This document shows, piece after piece, positions 9,058-17,014 of a stretch of DNA of 64,000 nt. The stretch is from Tumebacillus flagellatus (GTDB lineage Bacteria; Bacillota; Bacilli; Tumebacillales; Tumebacillaceae), in assembly GCF_000714935.1 (NCBI RefSeq), contig NZ_JMIR01000020.1, positions 62,001 through 126,000 on the forward strand, read 5' to 3'. Below the pieces are notes generated by a model, which saw nothing but the letters and a program-made list of their open reading frames with translations, did not search any database and was not told the origin of the DNA. Numbering within the stretch: position 1 is the stretch's first letter; each line of letters opens with the position of its first letter. The position numbers were made by a program, and so were the translations under genes.

Positions 9058-10395
9058 CTACCAGCCAATGGTCACTTCGTCAGAGTTGATTACCGTGCGC
9101 ATCTGTTGATGCAGCGAACGCAAGATCTCAGAAGCCCGATACGGCAACACCGACAGCAGCGTGTCGCTGAGGCCGTGCGTTCCTTCGTTGACGCCTTGGA
9201 CGAAGATGCTCGGTTTGAAACCTGCCTTCGTCACGAGGCGGTACTCGCGCTCGATCTCGTAGCCGCCGTCCTCCACCGTTACCAAGAACGGCTCCAAGCT
9301 CTTCAAGAGCGGATGGCGCTTCGGACGGTCATAGCCTGTCGCCATGATGACTGCGTCGCTTTGCAGCTGAACTGTTTCTCTCGTCATTACATTTTCAAAC
9401 ATTGCGAAAACTTCCCCCGCTTGGGTCGACAGCTCTTTCAACTCCAAGAACGAGAGGATGCGGAAGCGGTCGACGCCGACCACCCGTTGGTCGTAGAGCA
9501 TCTTGTAGATGCTGCGGATCAGCGAGGAGTCGACGACCGCGTAGTTTGTGTTGTAGTGCGCGCGGAGCATTTTTTCCCGGTTCTCCGGCGACAGTTCATA
9601 GAAGAAATCGGTCATCTCCGGGAAGAAGATCTGGTTGACCAGTTCACTGCCGTCCGCCGGTTTGTAGTTGAACGCCCGCATGGCCACGGTGACGTCCGCG
9701 TTCGGATAGGAGCCGACCAGATGCGTGAAGATCTCCGCCGAGCTCTGCCCGCCGCCGACGATCAAGAAGCGATACGGCTCTTCGCTGTTGGAAAACTGCT
9801 GGTTCAACCGATAGAGGAAGTTGTGCGAGTGGAACACGTTGTCCGCTTGCGGGACGTCCACCGTTGCCGGGAACGTGGGAGTGCCTCCGGAAGCCACCAC
9901 GAGATGTCTTGTGCGGAACACGGAAGCTTGACCGTCCGCATCGGTAACCGAAACTTCCAGGTACTCAACTTCGCCGTCCTGCCCTGTCACCGGATGGATC
10001 GACGTGACCGTTTGTCCATAGCGCACGCAATTTTCAAAGTGCTGCGCCACCCACGCCATGTAGTCGTTAAACTCGATTCGGGTCGGGTAGAACTCCTTGA
10101 GGTTGATAAACTCGTCCAAGCGGTTTTGCTCCTTGATGTAATTCAGAAACGTGAAACGGCTTTTCGGATTTCTCAAGGTGATGAGGTCTTTCATGAAGGA
10201 AATCTGCATGTTGGTGTTTTTGATCAACATCCCCTCATGCCAAACAAAGCCAGGCTTCTGCTCCAAGAACAGCATCTCGAGGTTCCAGTCTGCGCCTGCG
10301 TTCTCCATCTCGTCGGCGACGGCCACCGCCAACGACAAGTTCGACGGACCAAAGCCAACTCCAATCAGATCGTACACTTTGCCCTCAAAAGCCAT
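9058..10395 (-). CDS. L-lysine/L-ornithine N-hydroxylase (flavin monooxygenase)
   Basis: 445 aa from the ATG at 10395 (GGGGAG eight bases upstream; a GTG two codons earlier is less well placed). Family hallmarks: FAD motif GVGFGPSNLSLA near the N-terminus, substrate-side region FLEQKPGFVWHEGM and MQISFMKDLITLRNP, NADPH motif LIVGGGQSSAE at mid-protein and ATGYDRP near the C-terminus. The enzyme adds a hydroxyl to the side-chain amine using NADPH and O2. Next to a cupin-MetRS, lysine is the likely substrate, as for Spb38; ornithine cannot be excluded. It is the first gene of the operon, about 80 nt behind a strong promoter. Confidence 0.93.
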   Translation of the reverse strand: MAFEGKVYDLIGVGFGPSNLSLAVAVADEMENAGADWNLEMLFLEQKPGFVWHEGMLIKNTNMQISFMKDLITLRNPKSRFTFLNYIKEQNRLDEFINLKEFYPTRIEFNDYMAWVAQHFENCVRYGQTVTSIHPVTGQDGEVEYLEVSVTDADGQASVFRTRHLVVASGGTPTFPATVDVPQADNVFHSHNFLYRLNQQFSNSEEPYRFLIVGGGQSSAEIFTHLVGSYPNADVTVAMRAFNYKPADGSELVNQIFFPEMTDFFYELSPENREKMLRAHYNTNYAVVDSSLIRSIYKMLYDQRVVGVDRFRILSFLELKELSTQAGEVFAMFENVMTRETVQLQSDAVIMATGYDRPKRHPLLKSLEPFLVTVEDGGYEIEREYRLVTKAGFKPSIFVQGVNEGTHGLSDTLLSVLPYRASEILRSLHQQMRTVINSDEVTIGW

Positions 10396-10482
10396 GTGCA
10401 CCTCTCCCCGCGTTCATGATGTAACCCACTCGTTTCTGTCCATACTGCTGATTGAATTTTTTATTTTTATCACTGTTTCAAA

Positions 10483-10511
10483 ATGATATCTAATAAAAAT
10501 TTCTCTGTCAA
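10483..10511 (-). promoter_or_regulatory. Sigma-A-like promoter of the hydrazine/NRPS operon
   Basis: On the minus strand, TTGACA (10511-10506) is separated by exactly 17 bases from TATCAT (10488-10483). Transcription would start near 10476, giving a leader of about 80 nt before the N-hydroxylase ATG. No terminator-like hairpin was seen within the short gaps (24 nt or less) down to position 1, so the whole minus-strand block probably forms one transcript. Confidence 0.75.
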
Positions 10512-10791
10512 TGTTCGATACGATCAAAATTATTAAAAACCAACATTGTAAATAACTAAGGAGTTTACACTGAATAAAGTTATGCTTTGTTTTGGTTCCC
10601 CCCAAAATCAAACCCTTTGAAAGACTGCGGTTTCTCTTGCCTCGTCCGTTTTTCCCCATACAAGTTTATTCATGGATATTCACTGAAATATTTACAGAAA
10701 AAAATCCATTATTTCGATGATTAAAACTTTCGTCCGCATCATTTTCCCTTAGTTATCGTTTGGAAAAATTTATCTACCTGCCCGTCGCTTT

Positions 10792-10800
10792 TGTTATACT
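10792..10800 (+). promoter_or_regulatory. Extended -10 promoter for the FMN glutamate-synthase-like gene
   Basis: TGTTATACT fits TG-N-TATAAT with one mismatch in the hexamer; no good -35 is seen 17 bases upstream, as is common for extended -10 promoters. The start codon is about 40 bases downstream. Confidence 0.5.
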
Positions 10801-10840
10801 GATTAAAGGAACGAAATTTCTGAAAGGGATGTGAAGTCTT

Positions 10841-12445
10841 TTGGTGACCACAATTCTCACCGTCCTCATCTTCGTGATCATCGCAATTCCGGCCGCGCTG
10901 GCCATCCAGCTCTATTTCCTCTCGCGCAAAGCGCAGCACTCCATCATCCGCCAGCACCCGTACCTGGGCTGGATTCGCTACCTGCTGGAAAAGCTCGGCC
11001 CGGAGTTCCGGCAATATTGGTTCGATGACGACAATGCGGGGAAACCGTTTTCACGAGCGGAGTTTATCGGGTTGGTGTTTTCCGCAAAGTACCGGCAAGA
11101 TTTGATCTCGTTTGGCTCCAAGCGCGACTTCGAGCAGCCGGGGTACTACATCGCCAACGACATGTTCCCGCTGCTGACCAGCGAACTGCGCGTCAACAAC
11201 GCGGACGTCGTGCAGGCCAAGAAGTATGTCATTCATAAGGAAGGCATCTTCTCGCGCAAGGAGAACTTGATCACCGACGAATCCCCGAAATGGCTGTACG
11301 ACGACGCCGACACCCTGCTCATCGGCGCCGACCGACAAACGCCGTGGAGACTCAGCGGCATGTTCGGCGCTTCGGCGACTTCCTACGGTGCGGTCGGCGA
11401 AAACTACATCCTCTCCACCGGCCACGGAGCCGCGATGGCAGGCGGTTCGTGGATCAACACCGGCGAAGGCGGCGTGGTCGAAGAGCACTTGGCGTCCGGC
11501 GTCGACGTCGTGGCGCAGATCGGGCCGGGGATGTTCGGCTATCGCGACGAGAACGGCCAGTTCTCCCTCGACGAATTTCGCGCCAAAGCCGCTCTTCCCA
11601 ACATCAAAGCGTTTGAGTTAAAAATGGCGCAGGGCGCGAAGATTCGCGGCGGGCACCTCGAAGGCAGCAAAGTCAACGCCAAAATCGCCGCCGTCCGCAA
11701 AGTCCCGGTCGGCAAAACGATCAACTCGCCGAACCGCTTCCCCTTCCTCACCAACGCGGAAGAAATGCTGGAGTTCGTCCGCCTGCTCCAAGAAGAGGGC
11801 GGCAAACCGGTCGGCGTGAAGATCGTCGTCGGGCAGCAAGCCAAGTTGGAACAATTTTTCCAGACGATGATCGAGATGGACGTGTATCCCGACTTCCTCA
11901 CCGTCGACGGCGGCGAAGGCGGTTCGGGGGCGACGTACAAAGCGATGGCCGACACGATGGGTCTCCCGCTCTATCCGGCGCTGATCACCGTCGTCGACAC
12001 CGCGTTGCACTTCGGCATCCGCGACAAATTTAAGATCATCGCGTCCGGCAAACTGATCTCGCCGGACAAAGTCGCCATCGCGATGGCGATCGGCGCCGAC
12101 GCCGTCAACTCGGCGCGCGGGTTCATGATGGCAAACGGCTGCATCATGGCGCTGCAATGCCACACCGGCAAATGCCCGGCGGGCATCACCACCACCGATC
12201 CGAAATACCAAGACGCGCTCGTGCCGGAAGAAAAGCAGTGGCGGGTCATGAACTACATCCTCTCGATGCGCTACGGCCTCTACGCGCTCGCCGCCGCTTG
12301 CGGTCTCGACTCGCCGCGCAAGTTCACCCGCGAGCACATCGTCTACAACAACCAATACGGTCACGCCGTGCCGCTGCATCACCTGTTCCCGTACCCGGAG
12401 ACTCCGCCCCGCCAAACGGCAGAATCGGAAGTCAGCGCCTCCTAA
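10841..12445 (+). CDS. FMN-binding glutamate-synthase-family protein
   Basis: 534 aa. An N-terminal membrane helix (residues ~3-25) precedes a domain like the central/FMN part of glutamate synthase large subunit. Seen: SGMFGASATSYGAVGENYI, the FMN-barrel signature DFLTVDGGEGGSGATYKA, and a cysteine motif CHTGKCPAGI expected to hold a 3Fe-4S cluster. There is no glutaminase domain. Such stand-alone proteins are widespread and mostly uncharacterised oxidoreductases. The start is TTG at 10841 behind AAAGGGA; a GTG follows immediately as the next codon. It lies between two biosynthetic operons on the opposite strand, with no evidence that it belongs to either. Confidence 0.85.
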   Translation: MVTTILTVLIFVIIAIPAALAIQLYFLSRKAQHSIIRQHPYLGWIRYLLEKLGPEFRQYWFDDDNAGKPFSRAEFIGLVFSAKYRQDLISFGSKRDFEQPGYYIANDMFPLLTSELRVNNADVVQAKKYVIHKEGIFSRKENLITDESPKWLYDDADTLLIGADRQTPWRLSGMFGASATSYGAVGENYILSTGHGAAMAGGSWINTGEGGVVEEHLASGVDVVAQIGPGMFGYRDENGQFSLDEFRAKAALPNIKAFELKMAQGAKIRGGHLEGSKVNAKIAAVRKVPVGKTINSPNRFPFLTNAEEMLEFVRLLQEEGGKPVGVKIVVGQQAKLEQFFQTMIEMDVYPDFLTVDGGEGGSGATYKAMADTMGLPLYPALITVVDTALHFGIRDKFKIIASGKLISPDKVAIAMAIGADAVNSARGFMMANGCIMALQCHTGKCPAGITTTDPKYQDALVPEEKQWRVMNYILSMRYGLYALAAACGLDSPRKFTREHIVYNNQYGHAVPLHHLFPYPETPPRQTAESEVSAS

Positions 12446-12468
12446 CCGCAAAACAACCGCACGAAAAA

Positions 12469-12509
12469 AGCCCTTCTCCCGAACCTCACAGGGTCGGCGA
12501 GAAGGGCTT
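12469..12509. terminator. Bidirectional terminator between convergent genes
   Basis: An 11-bp perfect stem (AAGCCCTTCTC / GAGAAGGGCTT) lies between the 3' ends of the FMN-binding gene (plus) and the MFS gene (minus). A-rich sequence on its left gives a U-tract for the minus strand. Confidence 0.8.
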
Positions 12510-12526
12510 ATTACTTTAGAAAAAAC

Positions 12527-13813
12527 TTACTTGGCCGAAGCGGTCGGAGCTTGCGGCAGCGGCGGTTGCTTGGGGCTTAGCGCGCTGAATCCTCGCAACA
12601 CCACCGTGAGGAGCGGTGTCGCGAGCACCAAGAGCAGCCCGCCGCACGTGAGCAGCGTCAGAGCGCCGAAACGCTCTCCGATCATCCCCGCCGCGAAGTA
12701 TCCGACGGCGAGCGCCACGCGAATCAGCGAGTTGACCACCGAATAGACACGGCCCCGCACTTCGTTGGGCGTGGATTCCGCGTAACAAGCCGAGACGGGC
12801 GTCAACGCGCCGCTGGCGAAGAAACCGGACAGTCCGTACAGCCCCACCAACAAGATCGGGCCCGGATGGAACTGGATCGAGAGGAACGTCAACCCTTGGA
12901 ACATCAAGCCGCCGATGATCAAGAAGCGGCGGTCGATTTTCTTGTCCATCGACGAAATGATCGTGGTGCCCAAGATGATGCCGATCGCAAGGGCGGCAAC
13001 CACGACGCTGTACAGCCGGTCGCTCGATTCCGCAGACATCTGCAACTGGGTCTTGCAATACAGCACCGAACTGGTCAACACGACCGATTGGGTGATCCCC
13101 TTCAGCAAGTTGATCATCGTCACATAGCGCAAGACCTTATGTCCGAACAGATACGACGCACCCTCGCCGAACGATTTAAAAAACGAAGGGCGCTGGGTTG
13201 GAGCGGCTTTCTCCGCCTGCTTCGGGAATTGGATCATCAGCGTCAGCGACACCGCGACCAAGAACGTCACCGTGTCGGCGAGAAACGAGGCGCGCGGACC
13301 GCCGAACAACGCGATCACGCCCGTCGCGAGGAACGGACCCACAATCTGCACCGTCTGGAACGAGCTTTGCGACAGACCGATGGCTTTGACGTACAGTTCA
13401 CGCTCAATCAACTCCGGGATGACGGCAGATCGAGCCGGCGCAAAAATCGCTGCCAACGTTTGGGTCAAGAAGCACAGCACGTAGATGAACCCGACAGACG
13501 TGGAGAAGAAAATCATCGCGACGCAGACGGCCCGCAGCAAGTCCACTCCGATCAGCACCGTGCGCCGGTTCATCCGATCCACGAGAACACCCGCAAACGG
13601 CCCGATGAAAATCCACGGCACCGACTCGATCACAAACGTCAACGTCATCGAGGTGACCGATTGTGTCATGGAGTAAATCAACAGCGGCAAGGCGACGATC
13701 GTGAGCGCATCGCCCAGTTGCGAGACGGTCTGTCCCAGCCATAACAACATATAATTGCGGTTGCGAACAACATCCCGAAAAGCAGGGCCGTTTCCTGGAA
13801 CAGTTTGGCTCAA
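12527..13813 (-). CDS. MFS efflux transporter
   Basis: 428 aa with about twelve membrane segments. The family loop between TM2 and TM3 is GPFAGVLVDRMNRRT, and the C-terminal half repeats it as STPNEVRGRVYSV; the profile resembles the MFS_3/EntS-type exporters. Translation starts at TTG 13813, preceded by AAAGGAG at a good distance. It is downstream of the radical-SAM/peptide operon but separated from it by a hairpin terminator (13861-13900), so it is either expressed by read-through or on its own. Export of the modified peptide is a reasonable but unproven role. Confidence 0.88.
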   Translation of the reverse strand: MSQTVPGNGPAFRDVVRNRNYMLLWLGQTVSQLGDALTIVALPLLIYSMTQSVTSMTLTFVIESVPWIFIGPFAGVLVDRMNRRTVLIGVDLLRAVCVAMIFFSTSVGFIYVLCFLTQTLAAIFAPARSAVIPELIERELYVKAIGLSQSSFQTVQIVGPFLATGVIALFGGPRASFLADTVTFLVAVSLTLMIQFPKQAEKAAPTQRPSFFKSFGEGASYLFGHKVLRYVTMINLLKGITQSVVLTSSVLYCKTQLQMSAESSDRLYSVVVAALAIGIILGTTIISSMDKKIDRRFLIIGGLMFQGLTFLSIQFHPGPILLVGLYGLSGFFASGALTPVSACYAESTPNEVRGRVYSVVNSLIRVALAVGYFAAGMIGERFGALTLLTCGGLLLVLATPLLTVVLRGFSALSPKQPPLPQAPTASAK

Positions 13814-13860
13814 CTCTTCTCACTCCTTTGCATGTAACGACGAAGAGAAATGTAAAAATG

Positions 13861-13900
13861 AAGATACAGACCACCCGATGTGTCAGGCAGTCTGTATCTT
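13861..13900 (-). terminator. Terminator after the 50-aa peptide gene
   Basis: An 11-bp inverted repeat (GTCTGTATCTT on the minus strand and its complement) is followed on the minus strand by CATTTTTAC. It lies 11 nt past the peptide gene's stop and would uncouple the abundant peptide message from the MFS gene. Confidence 0.7.
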
Positions 13901-13911
13901 CGAGAGGCATC

Positions 13912-14064
13912 TTACCACTCGGACAGGAGACGCATGGTCGCGACTTTGGTGAGACGCTTCGGGGTCAGGGTTACTTGCTTGGAGAGCTTCTCCGCGTTGA
14001 CCACGGTCTCAACAGTTTCTTGGGTTTCTACAACCTCAGCAACCAGAACTTGTTGTTTTTCCAT
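13912..14064 (-). CDS. Small peptide, candidate RiPP precursor
   Basis: 50 codons, start ATG at 14064, stop TAA. The Shine-Dalgarno GGGAGGTGAT is nearly fully complementary to the 16S tail and sits 4 bases before the ATG, far stronger than those of its neighbours. The N-terminal half is acidic and Val/Glu/Thr-rich (MEKQQVLVAE, ETQETVETVV); the C-terminal half is basic and ends KVATMRLLSEW. The only Trp is the last residue; there is no Cys, Tyr, Phe, His or Gly. It follows by 34 nt an operon with three radical SAM genes. An acidic leader with a basic core next to modifying enzymes is typical of RiPP precursors. It matches no family I recognise. Confidence 0.75.
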   Translation of the reverse strand: MEKQQVLVAEVVETQETVETVVNAEKLSKQVTLTPKRLTKVATMRLLSEW

Positions 14065-14098
14065 TTTATCACCTCCCTTCAAGGAAGTCATGATTTAC
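14065..14098 (-). promoter_or_regulatory. Hairpin able to mask the peptide gene's Shine-Dalgarno
   Basis: On the minus strand ACTTCC can pair with GGAGGT across a short loop (one G-U pair), covering the ribosome binding site of the 50-aa peptide. The upstream gene's stop lies just before it, so ribosomes finishing that gene could open the stem. Regulation is inferred only from the fold. Confidence 0.35.
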
Positions 14099-15586
14099 TT
14101 ACGGCAAGATTTCTACATATTTCAGAGGGAGGATCGCGGCTTGGTTCAAGACAGCGCCCTTCACGCCCGAATCGACCATGCAGAAGTGCGACTCGTACAT
14201 CAGCGGAATCGTCGCCATCTCCTGCAAGGCGATGCGCTCCGCCTGCACGCACAACTCCATGCGCTTCCCTTCGTCCTCTTCTTGCAGCGATTGCTCCAGC
14301 AGGTCGTCATAATCCGCCTGCGAGAAATTCGCGGTGTTGAAGGGATGATCGGTCGAGAGCGGGATCAAGAACGAACCCGGGTCGGCGATGTCGGTATGCC
14401 AGGTCTCATAGAGCAGGTCGTACTCTCCGGCATCGAGACGCTGCAGATACTCGCCCCACGACAAGCGGACTCCGCGAACGGAGATGCCGAGCACCCGCGC
14501 CCAATCTTCGATGTAGGAGTTCACCAGACGTTCCATGTACTCATGGTCGAAGTACGTCAAGGTGAGTTCGGGAACCCCCGCTCCCTCCGGAAACCCGGCT
14601 TCGCGCAGCAACGCGCGGGCTTCCTGTTCGTTCTCCCGAATCATCCCCCGCACTTTGGGGTACTTGAGGATCGTGCTCGGCACCAGCCCTTCGGCCGGTT
14701 GAAGATGCGGCACGGCGCGGTCGATCCCCTTCTGCCGGTCGATCGCCAACGACAGCGCCCGGCGGACGCGAACGTCCTGCAACGGCGCGATGCGCTGATT
14801 CGGGGTGAGCACGATCGTCGCCAACACGGGCATCGGCTGCAGTTCCGGATCGCACTTCAACTCCTCATACCGCAATACCGGCGCGTGGTTGAGGAAGTAG
14901 TACAAGCGCTGACCGTTCGGCGAAAACCGCGTTTTGAACAGGCGCAGACGCTCATCCGCATCCATGACCGGCACATACGTCACCGCATCGAGTTTGACGT
15001 TCTCCGCGTCCCAGTAGTAGGGATTCTTCTCCAACCGCACCAAGGACGGATGGGCAGGATCGAATTCCGACGATTCCTTGAGCAGAAACGGGCCGGACGT
15101 GACGAGCGTGTCGCGCTCAAAGCCGTGTCGCTCTGCGTTTTGTTTCGAGACGATGCTGAAAGTCGGCGTCGCCAAGTAATCGAGGAAGTTGTGCATCACT
15201 TGGTTCAACTCGATGCGAATCCAGCGCGGCGCATCTTCCGTGACCCAGATGTCCACTCCTTCGAACTGGGGAATCCGCTGCAAACTGTACACCACATCAT
15301 CCACCAAGACCGGCTCTCCGTCGGAGAAGCGCGTGTTCGTGCGCAGATGGAAGCGGAACACGCGGTTCGGTTCCACCACTTCCCACGTGCTGGCAATCCC
15401 CGGACGCACTTCGAGCGTTTGCGGATCGGGCACGAGCAACCCTTCGAACAGATTCGCGATGATGTTGCGCGTGACCACATCAAACGATTTCACCGGATCA
15501 AACGTCAGCGGCGTCACTTGCGTCAAAAAATTCAATGTTTTCATCGGCCCATCCGGCTTCTGATCTTCCCACCAATTTAACCACAT
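14099..15586 (-). CDS. Oligopeptide-binding-fold protein (SBP_bac_5) lacking a signal peptide
   Basis: About 495 aa. Family features: DVVTRNIIANLFEGLL and WEVVEPNRVFRFHLR near the N-terminus, FSDGEPVLVDDVVYSL, and in the second lobe RRALSLAIDRQKGI and YDLLYETWHTDIADPGSF. The N-terminus (MWLNWWEDQK) has no hydrophobic leader or lipobox, so the protein should stay in the cytoplasm, as in SgrR-like proteins, but without their DNA-binding domain. Start is ATG 15586, or TTG two codons earlier (GGGAG fits both). It lies between the HemN-like gene and the peptide gene. A cytoplasmic oligopeptide-binding fold beside a precursor peptide could hold the peptide for the radical SAM enzymes (inference). 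Confidence 0.82.
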   Translation of the reverse strand: MWLNWWEDQKPDGPMKTLNFLTQVTPLTFDPVKSFDVVTRNIIANLFEGLLVPDPQTLEVRPGIASTWEVVEPNRVFRFHLRTNTRFSDGEPVLVDDVVYSLQRIPQFEGVDIWVTEDAPRWIRIELNQVMHNFLDYLATPTFSIVSKQNAERHGFERDTLVTSGPFLLKESSEFDPAHPSLVRLEKNPYYWDAENVKLDAVTYVPVMDADERLRLFKTRFSPNGQRLYYFLNHAPVLRYEELKCDPELQPMPVLATIVLTPNQRIAPLQDVRVRRALSLAIDRQKGIDRAVPHLQPAEGLVPSTILKYPKVRGMIRENEQEARALLREAGFPEGAGVPELTLTYFDHEYMERLVNSYIEDWARVLGISVRGVRLSWGEYLQRLDAGEYDLLYETWHTDIADPGSFLIPLSTDHPFNTANFSQADYDDLLEQSLQEEDEGKRMELCVQAERIALQEMATIPLMYESHFCMVDSGVKGAVLNQAAILPLKYVEILP

Positions 15587-15607
15587 GGTCAAAACGACTC
15601 CCTCATA

Positions 15608-17014
15608 TCAGGTAAGTTGGTACAACTGGACTTCGTCCGCTTCGCGGCCCTCCTCGATCCGGAGCAGGATGCGTTCGGACAGCCACTGTTTGCCTTTTGA
15701 CGGCGTGAGGAAATAGACCAAATTCACATAGAACAGCCAGCCCGACGGCGACAGCGTGTACCGCTCGGCGTCTTCCACCACCAGCCCTTGGTCGACCGCT
15801 TGCTGCAACGCGACCAACGTTTCTTCCGGAACCCGCGCCCAGTCGACGCGCGACTTCTCCAACACGCCGCGGTACGGGAAGTAGACGATCCCTTTTTCCG
15901 GGCAGTCGAGATTCTGGATCGTCGTGACGTCAAGCGTCCCTTCGTGCATCGCTTTGATGAACCCTTCCATCGAGTTCGGGTTGACCATCGTATACTGATG
16001 CACTTGCGAGATGGCGCTGGAGCCAAAGCCGATCACTTCGTCGCCTTTGTACCCGTAGAGCATGTCGTGGTAGAGGAACACCGGTTCGCGAACGATCACT
16101 TGGCGCTCCTTGGGCGGTTGCTGCACACGCGTGTAGCTGTAGCCGTTGATCGGGTGATAGCCCTTGGCGCGCATGTATTCGTCCAAGAACATGCGGTACG
16201 AGATCTTGGTCGCCGGCGACAGCGGAGTCAGCCCTTTTTCCTTGATCGAACGGTGCATCTTCAAGGAAGCGGACATGTTGTTGAGCGGATAGAAGTCGAT
16301 CGTGGCGGTACCGAGCGCCATCGCGGCTTCCGCTTCTTCGAGCAGATCGTCGAGCGATTGCCCCGCGATGCCGTAGATCATGTCGACGTTGACGTAGTCG
16401 AACGTTTCAACGGCCCACTTCGCGACTTGGCGCACTTGCTCTACGCTTGACGTGATGTTGAACACTTCGCGGAACGTCTCGTTGAACGTCTGGATGCCGA
16501 AACTGACGCGGTTGACGCCGATTGCCTTCATCGCGGCGAGCTTCTCTTGCGTGACGCTCTTAACCTCCAACTCGAACGTGAATTCCTTGAGTTCGCTCAA
16601 GTCGAAATTCTCCCGCAGTTTGGCGCCGAAGCGGCGAATTTGCTCCGCGCTCAAGACCGAGGGCGTTCCCCCGCCGACGGCGATGATGTCAACCGGCACG
16701 TTGCCGATGCCGGGGAATTGCGACTTCCACGCCATTTCGAGGAACAGCGCTTCGAGGTACTGATCGATAAACTCGTGGTACGTGTACGCCGTCGAGCGGA
16801 AGAACGGGCAGAACGTACAGAGCGTGTCACAAAACGGGATGTGGAAGTACAGCGCCCGGTATCCGTCCTTTGAAACCGGAATCGTGCGCATCGCGTCCAC
16901 CGTGTCCACCACATCGTCCTCGTCGCTTGGGAACGGATAGTACCAATTGTAGACGGGCAACTGCTGGTCGAATTTGAGCAGGGTCGGGAACGGGTTCAGG
17001 TTAAGATTAAGCAT
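15608..17014 (-). CDS. HemN/HemW-like radical SAM protein
   Basis: 468 aa from ATG 17014 (GGAGGAG eight bases upstream); the start lies inside the end of the preceding gene (8-nt overlap). The radical SAM cluster motif is C62-x3-C66-x2-C69 in HIPFCDTLCTFCPFF, followed by the SAM-binding AVGGGTPSVL and the HemN-type GVNRVSFGIQTFNE and VNVDMIYGIAGQS. A C-terminal winged-helix-like region (EKSRVDWARVPEETLVA) resembles HemN/HemW. HemN-like enzymes outside haem metabolism include class C radical SAM methyltransferases of thiopeptide pathways. The operon context favours a peptide-modifying role over coproporphyrinogen oxidation. Confidence 0.85.
   Translation of the reverse strand: MLNLNLNPFPTLLKFDQQLPVYNWYYPFPSDEDDVVDTVDAMRTIPVSKDGYRALYFHIPFCDTLCTFCPFFRSTAYTYHEFIDQYLEALFLEMAWKSQFPGIGNVPVDIIAVGGGTPSVLSAEQIRRFGAKLRENFDLSELKEFTFELEVKSVTQEKLAAMKAIGVNRVSFGIQTFNETFREVFNITSSVEQVRQVAKWAVETFDYVNVDMIYGIAGQSLDDLLEEAEAAMALGTATIDFYPLNNMSASLKMHRSIKEKGLTPLSPATKISYRMFLDEYMRAKGYHPINGYSYTRVQQPPKERQVIVREPVFLYHDMLYGYKGDEVIGFGSSAISQVHQYTMVNPNSMEGFIKAMHEGTLDVTTIQNLDCPEKGIVYFPYRGVLEKSRVDWARVPEETLVALQQAVDQGLVVEDAERYTLSPSGWLFYVNLVYFLTPSKGKQWLSERILLRIEEGREADEVQLYQLT

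Larger units (their letters stand above)
10396..10840. other. AT-rich divergent intergenic region
   Basis: 445 bases between two divergently transcribed genes, much more AT-rich than its surroundings. It holds the minus-strand promoter for the hydrazine/NRPS operon and an extended -10 promoter for the plus-strand gene. A minus-strand frame of 81 codons (10414-10659) has no recognisable product and overlaps the promoter, so I do not call it a gene. Confidence 0.6.

Noticed and set aside
10440-10560. Possible Fur box in the hydrazine operon promoter region
   Set aside because: The region is AT-rich, but I could not find a GATAATGATAATCATTATC-like repeat of acceptable quality.
10414-10659. 81-codon minus-strand open frame in the AT-rich intergenic region
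   Set aside because: It overlaps the operon promoter, has no ribosome binding site of note and its composition does not look like a protein of this organism.
15608-17014. HemN-like protein as coproporphyrinogen dehydrogenase
   Set aside because: No other haem gene is near and it is co-translated with two B12 radical SAM genes and a peptide gene.
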